DNA from: Phycomyces blakesleeanus NRRL 1555(-) | Taxonomy: Eukaryota; Mucoromycota; Mucoromycetes; Mucorales; Phycomycetaceae | Assembly (NCBI RefSeq): GCF_001638985.1 | Contig: NW_017265138.1 | Location: forward strand, 1,789,993-1,853,992 | DNA length: 64,000 nt | Reading direction: 5' to 3' | Shown here: positions 23,038 through 36,309 of the stretch, piece by piece | Numbering within the stretch: the stretch's first letter is position 1 | How the letters are laid out: every line of letters begins with the position of its first letter | Made by a program: the position numbers and the translations under genes | Notes under the pieces: model-generated | Seen by the model: the letters and a program-made list of their open reading frames with translations, nothing else | Told to the model about the DNA's origin: nothing | The model's database searches: none

Positions 23038-23290
23038 TGTGTGATAAAAGGCAAGTCGAGTAAAGTGAGACTTTGTATAGTTTAATTTTCAACAAGAAAT
23101 AATAAGAAATTCTTGTATCATTGAAGAAGCTGTTTTTTCAACTTTTTATATTGTCCGCAATTATTAAAGGAAGAGTATTGGCTCTTTGGTATTAATTGGT
23201 CTTTGTTGGTGGTGTTTCAGATTAAGGACTGTCTTCAGACGTGCTCTTTTTCCAAGTCAGGCTATACATGATTCAAATCATGCAAGAACA
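23038..23290 (-). repeat. 5' LTR of the degraded Gypsy element
   Basis: A 253-base segment with termini tgtgtgat (left) and gcaagaaca (right). It contains aaagtgagactttgtatag exactly as in the family B solo LTR at 17126 and lies just upstream of the gag remnant in the correct orientation. The boundaries are inferred from the family termini. Confidence 0.65.
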
Positions 23291-25796
23291 ATAGCCTGCT
23301 CTTTATAATTGCACGTTTTGTAATTAAAGAAAAATTCTTACAATTGAATGTTTTACTAATAGTATCGTATCTTGCTTTCATATATTCCAGGTGCTTAATA
23401 ACCTATTGCTTTAATTAAGAAAAAAAAAGCTAAATAGATGAAACCAATATAATGCGAAAGTATAGTATAATCCAGACCATAAATACTGTTCAAGCTATCC
23501 AATAAGCAAAAGACTAACATGTATATATATATTTTAAAGAAGTATAAGTGGTCAAAATTAAATAATTAAATATTATCTTTTTTTTTATAATGCTTTTAAG
23601 AGGTGGATATAACTGTTGGTCATAATTCTGTGCCTGGTAGTCTAGAAAACATTATAATCAAGAGATCCACTGGTCCTATCTTACAATCTAGTGTTGAAAC
23701 AACATTGAATTATTGTGAATTTTTCTGTAATGATATATAGATATAAATACATACATGCTTGGTAGATTTGGCTAGTCTAGAGTCCAACTTTATCAAACAT
23801 ACGTTTAAACGAATTATAAGACGAGTTGATGTCAGAAACATTTATATGCATTTCTGTATTTATTTATTTTTTGAAGAAAACGCACACAAACAGCATGTAT
23901 CTTAATTTTAAATATTGGTTTGTACTAATTCAACTATAAGCTAACTAAATGTATCACTGCTGTTTATTTGTCTATTTGTACTTTGATTAAAATTCCACAG
24001 TGTTAATATAGCTGTTTAACGGAAAGATAGGCAGATAGCAAAAAAAGGGGGATTCTATATGCAAAGACTTATGTTTATTGCTGTTTTTTTGTTTGTTCTG
24101 TAAAGTATTGAATTCCATATGATTATTAAAGCAAAAATAATAATAAGAAAATGTTATTGGCAAATTGATATTGTAATATATCACAACAGCCATATGAAGC
24201 ATTGGAGGATAATAGGTTAGCTAATGATCACAAATACAGAGTGATCACAATAGAGGCAACACTAATGATATTAACCCATTGTGTACATACATGAGTACAT
24301 GCACAAAGGTATAGTTATATATAAGAGACAGAAAGCATAGTGATTGATCCCTGAAGGAATATGAATTGTACATATTGATGCATTAAACCTAGGATTAGGA
24401 ATTGAGACCAAAGGTAGCTTTATTAGGTGAATGTTTTTTTTTTCTAATTATCTATATAATTAAAATAGGTTACAGAATCAAATTCCTTCCTCACAGTAGT
24501 AGCAAACACCATTTTCTTTACTTGAACTTTTGATTTTGATTTTGATCGGATAATCGACAAAAACGCAAATACTTCTATATAGATATGTGTGTATGCTTAA
24601 TGCTTATACCTGTGTGTGGATTTGCATGCGCCTTTGCATTTGCATTTGCATTTGCATTTGCATGTATCTATCTATATATTTTATATATTTTTGGAATTAT
24701 TCTTTCTTTTTCTCATTTCTTCTAATCTCATCTTTTCTCCTTTCACTCCCCTTATTTTCATATTAACTGTGCGTCTTTTTATTGTTATCTTTGGAAGAGA
24801 ACAGACGTATGCACACCAGGAAGAGATCGTCGAAATGCTTGTTCAAAAACCGTATAATATTGGTTCAATAAAAGTTTACAAGCACAGAGAAAAAATGCAC
24901 CTTTTCTCCTTGAACACTAAGCTAAGCCAAAGTAAAACGTTATTTATTTATTTATTTATTTATTTAGGATTATTGATATACATACCTAACAAAGAAACTG
25001 TGCTCTGTGATTTTATAACAAACCAGATTATCATATGACTTTAGCTTGGTCAAACATCGATTTACAAAATAAAGCCATCTAACAATAATAATAATAGTAA
25101 GATCTATAGGAATTTTACACTGAGCCACCAACAATAAGCCCCGATGAGCTTATTATTTATATTCAATTTTAATAATAAAAAAACAATTATCTACCCTGAA
25201 ATCCTAATACAACCAAGTAAAATTGTACCTGTATTATAATTGATTTGATTTTTGATATTCTTTCTTTCTTTCTTTCTTCTTCTTCTTTTTCTTTATTAAT
25301 ATGGTCAGATATTAGCCTATGATATACTCCCCTTTCTTTACTCTCTCTCTTTGATACCTCTTTATCAAAGAACCAATTATACATAAGAATGAAAATGAAT
25401 CTAATATAACCGGAGCCACAGCCGAGAGAGAGAGAGAGAAAAAAAAGAGGTTAAGCAAAGTAGTTGTACCATACGAGACGGAGCGTTTATCATTTGTCGG
25501 ATATAGTGCTATGTCATCAATTGAATTGAATTGAATTGTGTGTGTATATTTTCCTTTATATCACAAATCTTTATTATTGTTATTGTTCGTGTAATTTATA
25601 TTTATCGATTTATGTAAGGCGATTCTAGTTATTAGTCTCCTTTGTTTGCATTTCTTTCCTTTTTGTTATAATAGACATTATTTAGCTATCTAAATAAAGA
25701 GAAAAATAAGAACATTATTTTCTTTCACTCCCCCCTTTTTGTTTTGTTTTGTTTTTTCTAATAAAAGAAAATACACGGATTCATAGAATACCAAAG
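23291..25796. other. intergenic, left edge of gene island
   Basis: No supported gene. The open frame at 24616-25038 is built on a hexamer microsatellite and T-rich sequence. The last ~300 bases form the POF1-like promoter region, with (gttttt)-type pyrimidine tracts at 25735-25757. Confidence 0.5.
24632..24664. repeat. TTTGCA microsatellite
   Basis: Five perfect tandem copies of the hexamer tttgca. Confidence 0.9.
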
Positions 25797-26705
25797 ATGT
25801 CTACTATCCTATCAACCGTTCGTTCCCGTTCAAAGACTATACTATCAGAAATCAAGGCATCAACTACAGCCACAAGCAGTCATGACTTCTTTATCACATA
25901 CTCCAGAAACCTCAATGTGTGGCCCAACAAAGCCAACGCTGCATGTAACATTCTTGTCCTAGACTCCTCTTTTAATCCCCCCACACTCGCTCATCGTGCC
26001 CTACTGACGGAATCATTGGCCAGCTTTCCAAAAGACTATTTCGATGCAAGCATTGTTCTGTTCTCTACACGTAACGTGGACAAACAATTGACAGGGGCCT
26101 CTGTATTACAACGAGCCCAGATGATGGAAATTATGGCCCGACAGTTTGGTGACACCACCAACTCTATAAATACATCTACCAAAGCACTTGAGAATATCGC
26201 AGTTGCATTGACACCACACGGCAGATTTATAGACAAGTCTATTCATATCCAAACCTTTTTCAAACACCAGTTCGATGCCAACGTAACAATCAAGCTCTAT
26301 TTCATAATGGGCTTTGATACTATCACACGCTTCCTGGATCCGGTCTACTATCCCGAAGGCCGCGACACAGCTCTGGAGCCATTTTTCCGCCACTCGCATC
26401 TGATCTGTGCAGATCGCCCAGGATCCGGTAATGATAATGCAGAGGTATTTTGGTCAGAGAGGCAAAAGGAAGAAGAGGGGTTAGGGACAGGGACAGGGAC
26501 AGAGGCAGTGTCGTGTCCGTACAACACAAAAAAGATTACCAGAATCAAACTCGAAAATCGTGTGTCATGTCTGTCCAGCACACTAGCAAGAAATAAAATC
26601 AAACAGAGTTACTCTACCAAAGACACGACAGGTCTAGAAGAAATATTGGACAAGGATATCATTCAATTCATCTATTATGAAGACCTGTACAAGGGGGGAT
26701 GTTAA
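25797..26705 (+). CDS. POF1-like NMNAT-superfamily protein
   Basis: A single-exon gene of 302 aa. The ATG at 25797 (context ccaaagATG) is chosen because the upstream extension has no ATG. Residues 57-66 read SSFNPPTLAH, the nucleotidyltransferase nucleotide-binding motif (GSFNPPHxGH type). Near the C-terminus, CLSSTLARNKIKQ matches the second, SSTxxR-type signature. Fungal proteins of this shape (yeast Pof1) have been assigned nicotinamide mononucleotide adenylyltransferase or ATPase activity, so a role in NAD biosynthesis or protein quality control is plausible but not shown here. The first ~30 residues are Ser/Thr/Arg-rich and could be a mitochondrial presequence (weak inference). A short run of GT/GR repeats (near 26485-26505) is a variable loop. 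It is convergent with the elongase gene. Confidence 0.85.
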   Translation: MSTILSTVRSRSKTILSEIKASTTATSSHDFFITYSRNLNVWPNKANAACNILVLDSSFNPPTLAHRALLTESLASFPKDYFDASIVLFSTRNVDKQLTGASVLQRAQMMEIMARQFGDTTNSINTSTKALENIAVALTPHGRFIDKSIHIQTFFKHQFDANVTIKLYFIMGFDTITRFLDPVYYPEGRDTALEPFFRHSHLICADRPGSGNDNAEVFWSERQKEEEGLGTGTGTEAVSCPYNTKKITRIKLENRVSCLSSTLARNKIKQSYSTKDTTGLEEILDKDIIQFIYYEDLYKGGC

Positions 26706-27235
26706 TAAATAAGTAAATAAACAAACAAATAAATAAATAAATAACAAAAGAGACACTTTTTTTTGGAGTTTTGGTTTTACGTATATGTATAGCTACAATA
26801 TATATCGTTCAGGCATGAACTTATTCTCGACCACTTGGAATTCAAGTATATTGTATCCCTTGCCTTAAAAAGAACAACTTATTCATCATGTAGTATGTGC
26901 AGTATATGTAGGTGTAGTAGGTGTAGTATGTATAACGTATAGTGAGCAAGTGTGTGTATAAGCTAAAAATATAAGGTTACACACATAATTTGTGCACACA
27001 TCATACAACCTCCTTGAACCTCCTGAATGATAACAATAGTAATAACAATAGTAAGAAAGAGGAAGAAGACGAAGACGAAGAAGAAGAGGTGGAAGAGGTA
27101 GCAAAAAAAACAAATACTCGCCTATTTGGTCATTTATTTTTTGTATTTTTAATGTATAGAATAGAATTTATGAGGATATTTGAATAAACAAGATTAGCAT
27201 GAATGAATGATATATGAACAGCTACACACACGCAA

Positions 27236-27277
<42 letters not shown>

Positions 27278-27353
27278 GTAGAGATAGGTAGAGGGAACAT
27301 GAAGGGAAATAAAGAAAGAACGAATAAAAGAAAGAGAGAAAGAGATTGTATTT
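26706..27353. other. convergent intergenic region with GA repeat
   Basis: The space between the POF1-like stop and the elongase stop. It holds the shared 3' region, AATAAATAAATAA runs (about 26700-26745) and a pure (GA)n tract at 27240-27273. No gene is seen. Confidence 0.6.
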
Positions 27354-28615
27354 CTAGAGCAACATCTTGGTCTTTAGACGTTCCGCGGCTGCTTGTTGCT
27401 CTTTAAGAGCCTTCTCCTTTGCGTTGTAAGTCGTTCGGTAAAAATTGACAAAGAGTAAGAGGTAGGCTGTTAGTAGGCCGCTTCCAAAGATGGCCGCAGT
27501 CTCAGTGCCGGTGCAAGTTCCTGAGGTGGGAAGAATTCCTCTGAAGAAGACATAGGCAAAGTGGGAATAGGCAAGTCCGCCGATAACTAAGAGGTCGATG
27601 ATAAACTGGGAGATCTGCATGGTTGTGAGATGTTTCTTCCACCAGATCTTGACTCCAGTTGTTGTGAGGTAGTAGTAGTAGTACATCACTACATGTACAC
27701 ACAGGTTCAGGCAGATGGGAACACAAGACTATTAAACCAAAAAATAAAATAGAATAGAAATCGATCAGTCAGTCAGACAGACATTTAATTCCTTCTAACT
27801 TAAGCTTAGTAGACCTTTTATACTTACAACTGGAGTCTTTGCTGTGAGCTGAGAATAGCACAACGCCATGGTCATACTGTGGTGGAAGTAATGCAGGAAT
27901 TCTATTGAGATACAGAAATTAGATGGTGTTCTTTACCTACCCTACCCTACTGTACTATACTGTATCTTCATATACTCCATTCTACATTCTTATACTCTTC
28001 CATTTTCTTCTTCTTTCTATTGCTCATTTTACCCCCTTTCTTTTTCTTTCTTTTTTTTATTGTTTCAAAAATGAAATGGAAAATAAAAGACATATAGCTT
28101 ACCAAGCTTCTTTTTCTTAATAACCAAAAATACGGTGTCCAATAGCTCCCAATATTTGATAAGATAGTTGATATAATACAAGATTTCAACCTCGGTTGTG
28201 AAGGCCTTGGAGTTACAGACCGTATAGTGGAAGCCATGGCGGATCATCTTTGGCAAGACTTGTTCGACAATGAGGGCAAGAAGAGCACCAGAGACGATTG
28301 TGATCAGAATGTTGTGGATCTGGAAGGCCAATTTGCACTTCAATGGCTCAGAATTCCGCATGATGTACCGTCCACCAAAGATAACACCATAGTATGTGAG
28401 ACAGCTCACGACAACTATACAGATTGCTTAGTTACGAATCAGTCCTAATGATTTCTTATATGGTTACCTTCTGTTAGGGTTGAAAGAGGAGTTACTCCAT
28501 CCACAAAGGCAAATTTGGTAGCCGGTGTTCCCAGGACAGCAGTGTACAACGCGTCAAAATACTTGAAGAGGTAGATGCCAAATGGCCGGTCAATGCTAAA
28601 GTGGACCACAGACAT
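27354..28615 (-). CDS. ELO-family fatty acid elongase
   Basis: A four-exon gene encoding 302 aa: 28615-28468, 28414-28103, 27901-27828 and 27728-27354. All introns have GT-AG ends and the frame closes. It is a multipass ER membrane protein with the ELO catalytic box H157-Y-F-H160-H161 (LHYFHHSMT), the upstream KYWELLDTVF motif, and MYYYYYL as the tyrosine-rich motif in the following helix. The C-terminus ends in a Lys-rich tail. ELO proteins catalyse the condensation of malonyl-CoA with acyl-CoA, the first step of very-long-chain or polyunsaturated fatty acid elongation. Chain-length specificity cannot be told from sequence. In Mucoromycota, homologues include the saturated/monounsaturated and the PUFA (GLELO/MAELO) classes. 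Confidence 0.95.
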
Positions 28616-28682
28616 TGTTTGCTTATTGGTTTGCTTTTTTTGTTGCTGTTGCTGTTGATGTTGTTGATGTTGATGATGATGA

Positions 28683-28713
<31 letters not shown>

Positions 28714-29407
28714 GGTATTGTTGGTATTGTTGGTAAGTTTGTTATTCTTCTATTGCTACTGATACTGCTACTGATACTGATACTGATACTGATATTGATA
28801 GTGCCCTTTAACCCTTCTGCTGCTATTGTCGTTGTTTTTATATGAATTATATAGATTTTATAAAAGAAGATGATATTGATGTGCGTTTCTAGAGAATGAA
28901 TAGAACAGAAAGGTAGAATCAAAAAAAGCTAAAAGAGCTGCTTTTATTCGACAGTTCTTCGGGTTTGAAGAACCATCGGCTTTTCAAAGAAGGACTACTA
29001 CTATTATTATTATTATTATTTATATATAAAAGAACAAAACTGTGTTACATGTGCTCCGTGCTTTGTACTCGCTCCTTAATCCTAAAATAATTCCAAGTAC
29101 TGAACCTTTTTTTTCTCTCTTTTTATTTGAAATATTATTTTAAAGAAAACATCTCCAAGGAAACCAAAAAAAAAAAAACAGATTCTTACTGCCTTTGCCC
29201 ATGTATATGTCCATCCCTACACCTCTTGCTGTACCTGTGCCTGTGCCTGTACCTGTGCCTGTGCCTGTTCCTGTGCCTGTGCTTATCTATTAATTTGCCT
29301 GTTCTTTTCTATTTTACCCTGAATAAGCTGTAGCCTTGAGTTCAAAAGATAAATAAATAAATAATAATAATTAAAGAAAAAAAAACAGTGCGAGTTCCTT
29401 AGTATTG

Positions 29408-29440
<33 letters not shown>

Positions 29441-32099
29441 CACAGTATATTGTTTTTATTTTGTTTGGTCGTGAGTGATAAAGCCCTGGATAAGCAGTTG
29501 ATGTTTCAAGCGATAACTTCGAGTTTACCCCTTGATTCAGTAGATCGATGCAGTGTATTGACACTTGGGAATTCAGAATTAAATAATCACCGATTGTACT
29601 CAGCAATTGATTTTATATATATATATATATATATAGTTGGATATATTTGTGGGTGTATGAGTGGGTGGCGTCACAATAATAATCCTACATATTACTAAAT
29701 ATCATCGGGTTAATAGAGAAATCCATACATTTACATACACATTTACATACACATTTACGCAAAGTGAGAGAACGATTGATAGCAGCAAGCATTTCCAAGA
29801 TCTGTATTATTGTATTTGTCATCGCAAACTGGCTACTTATATTTTGCATTAAGTGATTTGTATTATTTGTATTATGTTTTATAAATTCAATAAATAAATA
29901 AATAAATAAATAAAAATCAAAATAATACCCCTTTTTTATTTGTTGTTGTTTGTATATTTGTATGTACATATATAAAATTTTATATATATTTATATATACA
30001 TTTTTATGGTCTATCTATTTTCTATCTAATGTGTACGCCAAAGTTGGTTATATGGACTTACAAGCCACTGATCCAGCCAAACAGGTAAGCGATTTTCCAA
30101 TGGATAGACAAATATAACGCCTCTTTCTTAATAAATAAATAAATAAATAAATAATAGTAAGAATAGGAATAGATAGCTACTTTATAGCATTTTTATAATA
30201 AGAAATATTATATGATATAATTGGATCTATTTCAAGGTAGCAATAGATTTGTATTATATCAATAGCATACATTCTTTGCATACATTTGTACCAATTTAAA
30301 TCAAATTTACACATGATACACGTTGCTTTCCGAGCCTTGTTAGAAATAGATATATACACACACAGATAAAAGTAGTTGTGCAGTATGCAGATATACATAC
30401 ATATAAATTCGTATGTTAATATTGATACTGATGGTTCTTTATAAGAGTGGATTTCAAAAGTGCTTTATTCACATAGGAAGCTCAACGTATATATTGTATC
30501 CGAATGCTTCTTTTGTTAGTTGGATTATGACAAGGTTCGTCAATGATTATCATTCAAGTTAGAGATATAATTGTGTACATGTATACTGTAGCGATCTTAG
30601 TATTTTCTAAATAATCACAACAAACTGCGCATTACTTGTTCAGAATAAGCCAATCAAGCAATCGATTTGTACCACTCTTTATAAGAATATCCTACAAATG
30701 AATATGCTTTATATAACATATCCAACAAAATGCAACATAGTATAAGCAATATACTTCAACTTAATAAAATATCAATCAATTTATATCCTTTTATATATAT
30801 ATATATATACCATTCTCTTTTGTTCTTTTGTTCTTTTGTTCTTTCTTTCCCTAAACAAATCAGCAAATTGATAAATAAGTTTTATTTGATTTTGGACTTG
30901 GCTTACTTTGGACTTGGCTTGGTAGGAGTACAACACCGTACAATCTCCATCTAGAAAGAAAAGGTTTTTTTTTTGGTAGAATAATACAGCCGGTTCATCT
31001 TACCGAAACCAAAAAAAAAATAAAAAAAATACTAATGAATCTATAGATAGACAGACGAAAATCATATCCAAATATATATATATATTGATCAACTACATTA
31101 ACAATTTTAACCTTTGTTTTATATATACATATCTGTGTATACCTTTTATTAAATAAGATCAATATAATGGTTCAAAGAGACACGCCCACAAAAGCACACA
31201 TACATACATACATATATACATACATAAACACCCCTAAGAAATAATAAAACTACATAATTATCTATATGTTTATCTATTGGGTTAAATGAATAGATTGGTC
31301 TTTTTTTTTTTTTTTTTAAGAAAAAGAGCTACATGTTTCCCACATGTAATCAATTATAGTATTATAAAGCAAGGTAAGGTAAGACAAGGCATGGTAAAGC
31401 ATGGTAAAGCATGGATAGGACAAAAACATAACAAAACATAGTACAGTAGAGTACAGTAGGACAGAGCAGGGCATAAACTAAAACAACAAATTGTACTTGT
31501 ACTTGTACTTGTACTTATACTTGTACTTGAATTTGTACTTTAAAATAAAATAAATAAAAAGTACAATACTACCTTGAACTATTATATTGTACATTCACAC
31601 TAAACCATTTGTATAAAATAAATTTATACCGTTGTGAAGCCTTACACATACATTGCATATCGACTCTCTTTTTATTATTTTTGTTATTTAAGATCCATGT
31701 TTGTAACCTTTGTTTAACAACCCAACACACAAATTAAATACAAAAAATCGTTTTTATAAGAAAAGACAAGTCTTCTTCTTATTCTTTTGGACAATACACA
31801 AAATCAGTGTCTGCAACAATGTCAAGCATGTTCTGAGCACCAAGACACCATAGAAAATGATTACTAACGAAAACTAAATAATAATAATCTTGGAATTTCA
31901 CAGGCAACTTTGTTTTTTTTTTTTTTTTTTTTACAAATCGATAAAGAGGCGGAATGAATGACAGATGCATATAATTATGTGTGTATATTAGTTTAATCAA
32001 TGTTCATTGATCGGAAGCCACAGCTTTTCAAGTAACACCAACCTCAACAAGTCACTCTATATAATATTATTAGTTTTATTTGGCTTATAGGGAGCTGTG
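28616..32099. other. large intergenic region with microsatellites
   Basis: No complete gene. Microsatellites include GTT/GAT runs (28630-28730), TGATAC (28757-28800), CCTGTG (29233-29285), AAAT and TTGTAC (31491-31530). Two exon-like pieces on the plus strand have natural-looking protein: 29470-29610 (contains DKQLMFQAITSSLPLDSVDR) and about 30028-30086 (contains GYMDLQATDPAKQ), the latter followed by a GTAAGC donor. They cannot be joined into a gene model and may be remnants. Confidence 0.4.
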
Positions 32100-32908
32100 A
32101 CAGGCTCAGATTTATCAAGATTCTTTGAATGAATTGAACAACCTTGTCAGCCACCACACCAGACAAAGAAACAAAACATCTTTTAAAGTCCACGAGAGAT
32201 TAACCACATCAGAGCTACTTCGCCCAACACCCATACCGAATACAATGTTGATAACTCTGAATAGAGTGATGTAACACCGTCTAATGTGGTCTTGGAGCCA
32301 AAGTCGTCTCTTATTGATCTCTCCAATTAATTGTAGAAACTCAGTATATTGTCAACCGATCAGTTCTAAAGAGAGTAGCTAATTACTGCCTACAAGCGTA
32401 TAAGAAATACAATGTAAACCGAGTTATCTTGATTACATGCGTCGGTTACTATGGATAGTTTTGTTTCTCAACGTACAACGGCTAGTCGTTTCCATGGAAA
32501 CCATGTTTATCACTCAGATCCATGGGCTGCAGATTGTCTTATGATTTCCAGAGAAGGTCTTGGTAAATGCAACATCGGAACGTCTTTAGACCAATTTTTA
32601 TTATACTTGGATTATGTCTCTCTATCTTTTTTTTTAATACATACAGTGTTTTGTTCATTATGAATGCTTCTTTTCTTGATGACCAAATGATACAACAATT
32701 ATACTCTCTGGTTTTGAGTAACGAGGAAAAGCAGTACAATAATATTGTATTACCATTACCATTACCATCGCCATTACTCGAAACTCAAAATCAAGAGTAC
32801 GAGACCTTATTATCAATTGCAAATATAGTTGGACCATCGAATGTATTGATCCAAGCTATACATGACGCCAAAGCTCGAAATGAAGAGCTTTTTTTCTTTT
32901 TCTTTTAA
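32100..32908 (+). pseudogene. degraded protein-coding gene, unknown family
   Basis: Coding-like sequence is spread over two frames: a block at 32333-32449 (contains VANYCLQAYKKYNVNRV), then 32451-32650 in another frame (contains FHGNHVYHSDPWAADCL), then back to the first frame at about 32655-32908 (contains MIQQLYSLVLSNEEKQ). The two shifts and a TAG at 32447-32449 make an intact product impossible. The pattern recalls multicopy Mucoromycota proteins of unknown function, but that is a recollection I cannot check. The reverse strand also has a 60-70 codon open stretch over 32110-32330, so the strand is not fully certain. Confidence 0.45.
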
Positions 32909-33117
32909 AAATAATAATAAACAATGTTGGTGAAACAAAAGACAGATGATGTGGTTATAGGTTTCCTAGTCGCGCTTTTATTCTCATACTGTAATAAAAA
33001 AAAATCTATATACCATTCATTGAATACCCGTTGATGGGCAAAGTCTTTATCTCAGCAATTCTTCATTTCTTCAATTTCAATTTTAATTTCAATTTCAATT
33101 TTAATTTATTTATTTAG

Positions 33118-33440
33118 GATATTCCACATTACTGGTTTGATATAAGAACTCTTTTCTTGGTGTTCTATCCAATTCTAAAACCAAACTTGATATTTGAAAG
33201 TCTAAAGGGAGAAAGAGAAATATTAGTAGAGCCAATTCTGACTGTTTGACAAAGAAGGTTTTGACATTTGGTACTTTCAAAGTTATCGCATCAAATCTAG
33301 AGAAACTATGCTAAAAAATCAATTCAATTAATTCGATTCAATTACTATCTTCTTCTTTCTCTCAACCAGATTTTTATGCATTTATAGCGGGTTCAACACT
33401 GACGATAAACCTTGAAGATATTGGGTTATGTTGCCAGTAA
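33118..33440 (+). pseudogene. exon-like fragments, unknown
   Basis: After an acceptor-like ttatttag, 33118-33249 reads 43 codons (contains YWFDIRTLFLVFYPILKPN) to a TGA. A shifted frame then continues through LFDKEGFDIWYFQSYRIK to about 33320. A further piece, FYAFIAGSTLTINLEDIGL (33370-33438), precedes a GTAAGT-like donor. I do not recognise the protein. These may belong with the pseudogene just upstream or be exons of a small real gene with unusual splicing. Confidence 0.3.
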
Positions 33441-36309
33441 GTTTATTATTCTTTATGGTAAAGTATCTAATACTTGATTAAGCCCTGATATGGCTACTGC
33501 TAACAATTCTATTGGTGTTTCTTTTTATTTATTTTTGCAAAAAAAAAAAATGTCCATTTATATTTTGGCTATTTCCTCTCATTACTGCTACCCCAACAAG
33601 TACAATTCACAACCTTTGTGTGTTTTTTTGCTGTAAAGTATGTTGAACATGATTAATATCCTTTGCCTTTTCTTCTTTGTTTCTTTTCTGCTTATATATA
33701 TATATATATATATAGGTACTGATATATTTAATAACCGAATGTTGTACCCGTCGACCACAAAACTAAATAAAACTAAATAAGATATATAGAGTACAATTAG
33801 CAGTCCAGGATCTACGTTGAGTAGTTAAAGGTATATGAGATGAAGGTGGGAATAAATTAAAAACAGATTTATTTATTTTTTGGTTCCTCAAGAATTCTTC
33901 ATTTGTCTTGGTTAAATGATCGAATCTGATTAGAGAAAATAGAAAACAAATGGATTTCAAATAAGTTAGAATGAATGAAACAAAATAGTAAAGCGTATCA
34001 GATCCAAGATAATAATAATAATAATAATAATAATCTACCATATCTCATCTAAAAATTCAATCAATATTTATATATTTATATATATATATATATATATAAA
34101 TCTCCCATTGACAATTTTTTTTATATACTTAAATTACATATTTGATGTGCCAAACCAAAAGAATAATAGTAAGAATAATGATAAGAATAATGCTAAGGAT
34201 AATAGGTCTTTAGTGTGCATGTTTAGTAACGTTGTCTAATCAGATCGGGTAAATATACTTCCTATATTAAAAGGAAATTTTAAGCTTGGCTAAACGAGTT
34301 ATTCTATATAGTGAGAGAGTGAGTAAGTATAGAGAATTAACAGGTTAATATGATATGAATGAAAGAGTGATTTATAATAATTGGTGACATTGATTTGAAT
34401 AATGGCTGATTTGACCAAATATCAAATACACATGCATATTTTATATACAAAAAAAAAGCCATGTATAGACCCGAATCAGATAAAATAAGTTTAACAATTT
34501 ATACAATCACACAAAGGTAATATAAATATATAGGATGTCGAATAGAGGTCGAGACTATGTGCATTGTGTGCATTGTGTTTACTCTTTTTTTTTCTCGGAG
34601 TTAATTGGTTGGTTACAATGAGAGACTCTGTGCTGGGAAAGACAAGACCGGAGCAAGAAAGTCCTTTCTTTTTTTTTTTCGCTTACTTTTGGTACACAAA
34701 AGTCGAGGAGAGGAGGGAGAAATTGGGGGTGTCCGCAGAACAAATGGAAGCCAACAATTAAAAAAAAAATGAATAGAAAAACGGAAAGATCCATGACTGT
34801 AACTCAATCGGAATTTTTGAAAATAATTCGAAAAATAATAGTAAAAAAGTGGCTAGAAACCTTTTGTTTCTTTTTGTTCAAGACACTACCATTAATTAAT
34901 GCTTAATAATTATATTGTTTATACCAAAATATTATACAAAGGAGAATGGTCCTTGATAGACATTTAAAAGCCACTACTACCAATAATACATAAAGACAGG
35001 TTATTATCTTAATACATGTTCTATTCTGTTCTATATGTAATTATTTCCAATAAAAATAAAAAATAAAAGACAAGGTGACAGTAACCCTGTTGTTGGACGG
35101 AGCTAATTATTCTTTATTTTTATTTTTATTTTATACAGGTAGATAATTTATATTGATTCCAGGATAGGACGATAATTAACTAATTTGGACAATTGCAAGA
35201 AAATATAAGATTGTTGAGTACAGCTTCAATGGGTATATTTTATTTTTATTTTGAATTGAATTGAATTGAACCAAAAATTCAATAAGGTGGGATGGAATGG
35301 GGATTAAACAGAGCAGAAAAAATAAAATCTTTCTATTGGTATTGGTATTATTTTTCTTTTGTACTGTTAATATATATATATATATATATTAACTATTGTC
35401 TGTCAGGCCATTCAACCGACATCATTTATTTATGTATGCTAAACAAAGAGGGACCGTATAGCTAAATTAACTCTCTTTGATGCCTTTTATATACATATTG
35501 GTGATATAAATACATTTCGTATATGGCTCATGATGAAATGATAGCAACTAAATATTAATTCCTCAATTCAAGTTACCAATTGTATGAATCAAATATAAAT
35601 ACACATTTTTCTTGTAGCTTGACAACCAATGAGAAACAAATTCATATGACAATCTCGTCTCGGTCGTTTATTTCCCTCAAAGGAACAGAAAAATAAATAA
35701 ATAAAATGTGACTGCTATCTCCCCTTTTTTATTTATTTATTTTATTCAGATCAATATAAATTCAAATTTCTTTAGCTCAAATTGTTCGCCTTTCTTCCTT
35801 CACTTTATATTTTACATATAAATTTCATTTACACCACCAACATTCATAGTAGCTCTTTTTCCTTTTCTGATTATTAATATTATTTTTTGAAAGATTACTG
35901 TTTTCTTTCAAACTTTTCTTCTTTTACCTTTTCAAACAAACTTCACTGTTCCTGGGCTGTCACTCTTCAGTCCGGTCTAGCCCATCACGTCTTCAGAAAA
36001 AAGACTTTTAAATAGCTTATTCAACCGGCGAGGTTTCCCCCCTTGGCACGCCTGAATCTGCTGATAGAAAACAACAACAACAATAGATAGACATCCTTAG
36101 TTTACTATTCTTATTATTATTTTCTTATCTAGTTTATATTATCTCTATATTATCTCTATTTCTTCATACTTCAACATACATTTTCTTATTATTTTCTTAC
36201 AAAAATAATAACCAAAACCAAAACAAACAAGCTCAAAAAATAACTTGCTCGCGTCACAACCAAAGTTTTTTTTTCTGTTTCTTCTATCCAACCTTTTCAT
36301 TTTTCTGTC
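33441..36309. other. intergenic, ODC upstream region
   Basis: AT-rich with (TA)n tracts and no supported gene. The final part (about 35940-36050) is locally GC-richer and probably transcribed leader or promoter. A T/C tract at 36265-36308 precedes the ODC start codon. Confidence 0.5.

Noticed and set aside
24616..25038. 140-aa plus-strand open frame
   Set aside because: Begins in a TTTGCA microsatellite and continues through T-rich sequence; no family features or splice context.
25749..25796. 16-residue N-terminal extension of the POF1-like protein
   Set aside because: The extension lacks an ATG (it would start at TTG); the first ATG is 25797.
28630..28922. small frames on both strands near the ELO start
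   Set aside because: Encoded by GTT/GAT/GGT triplet microsatellites.
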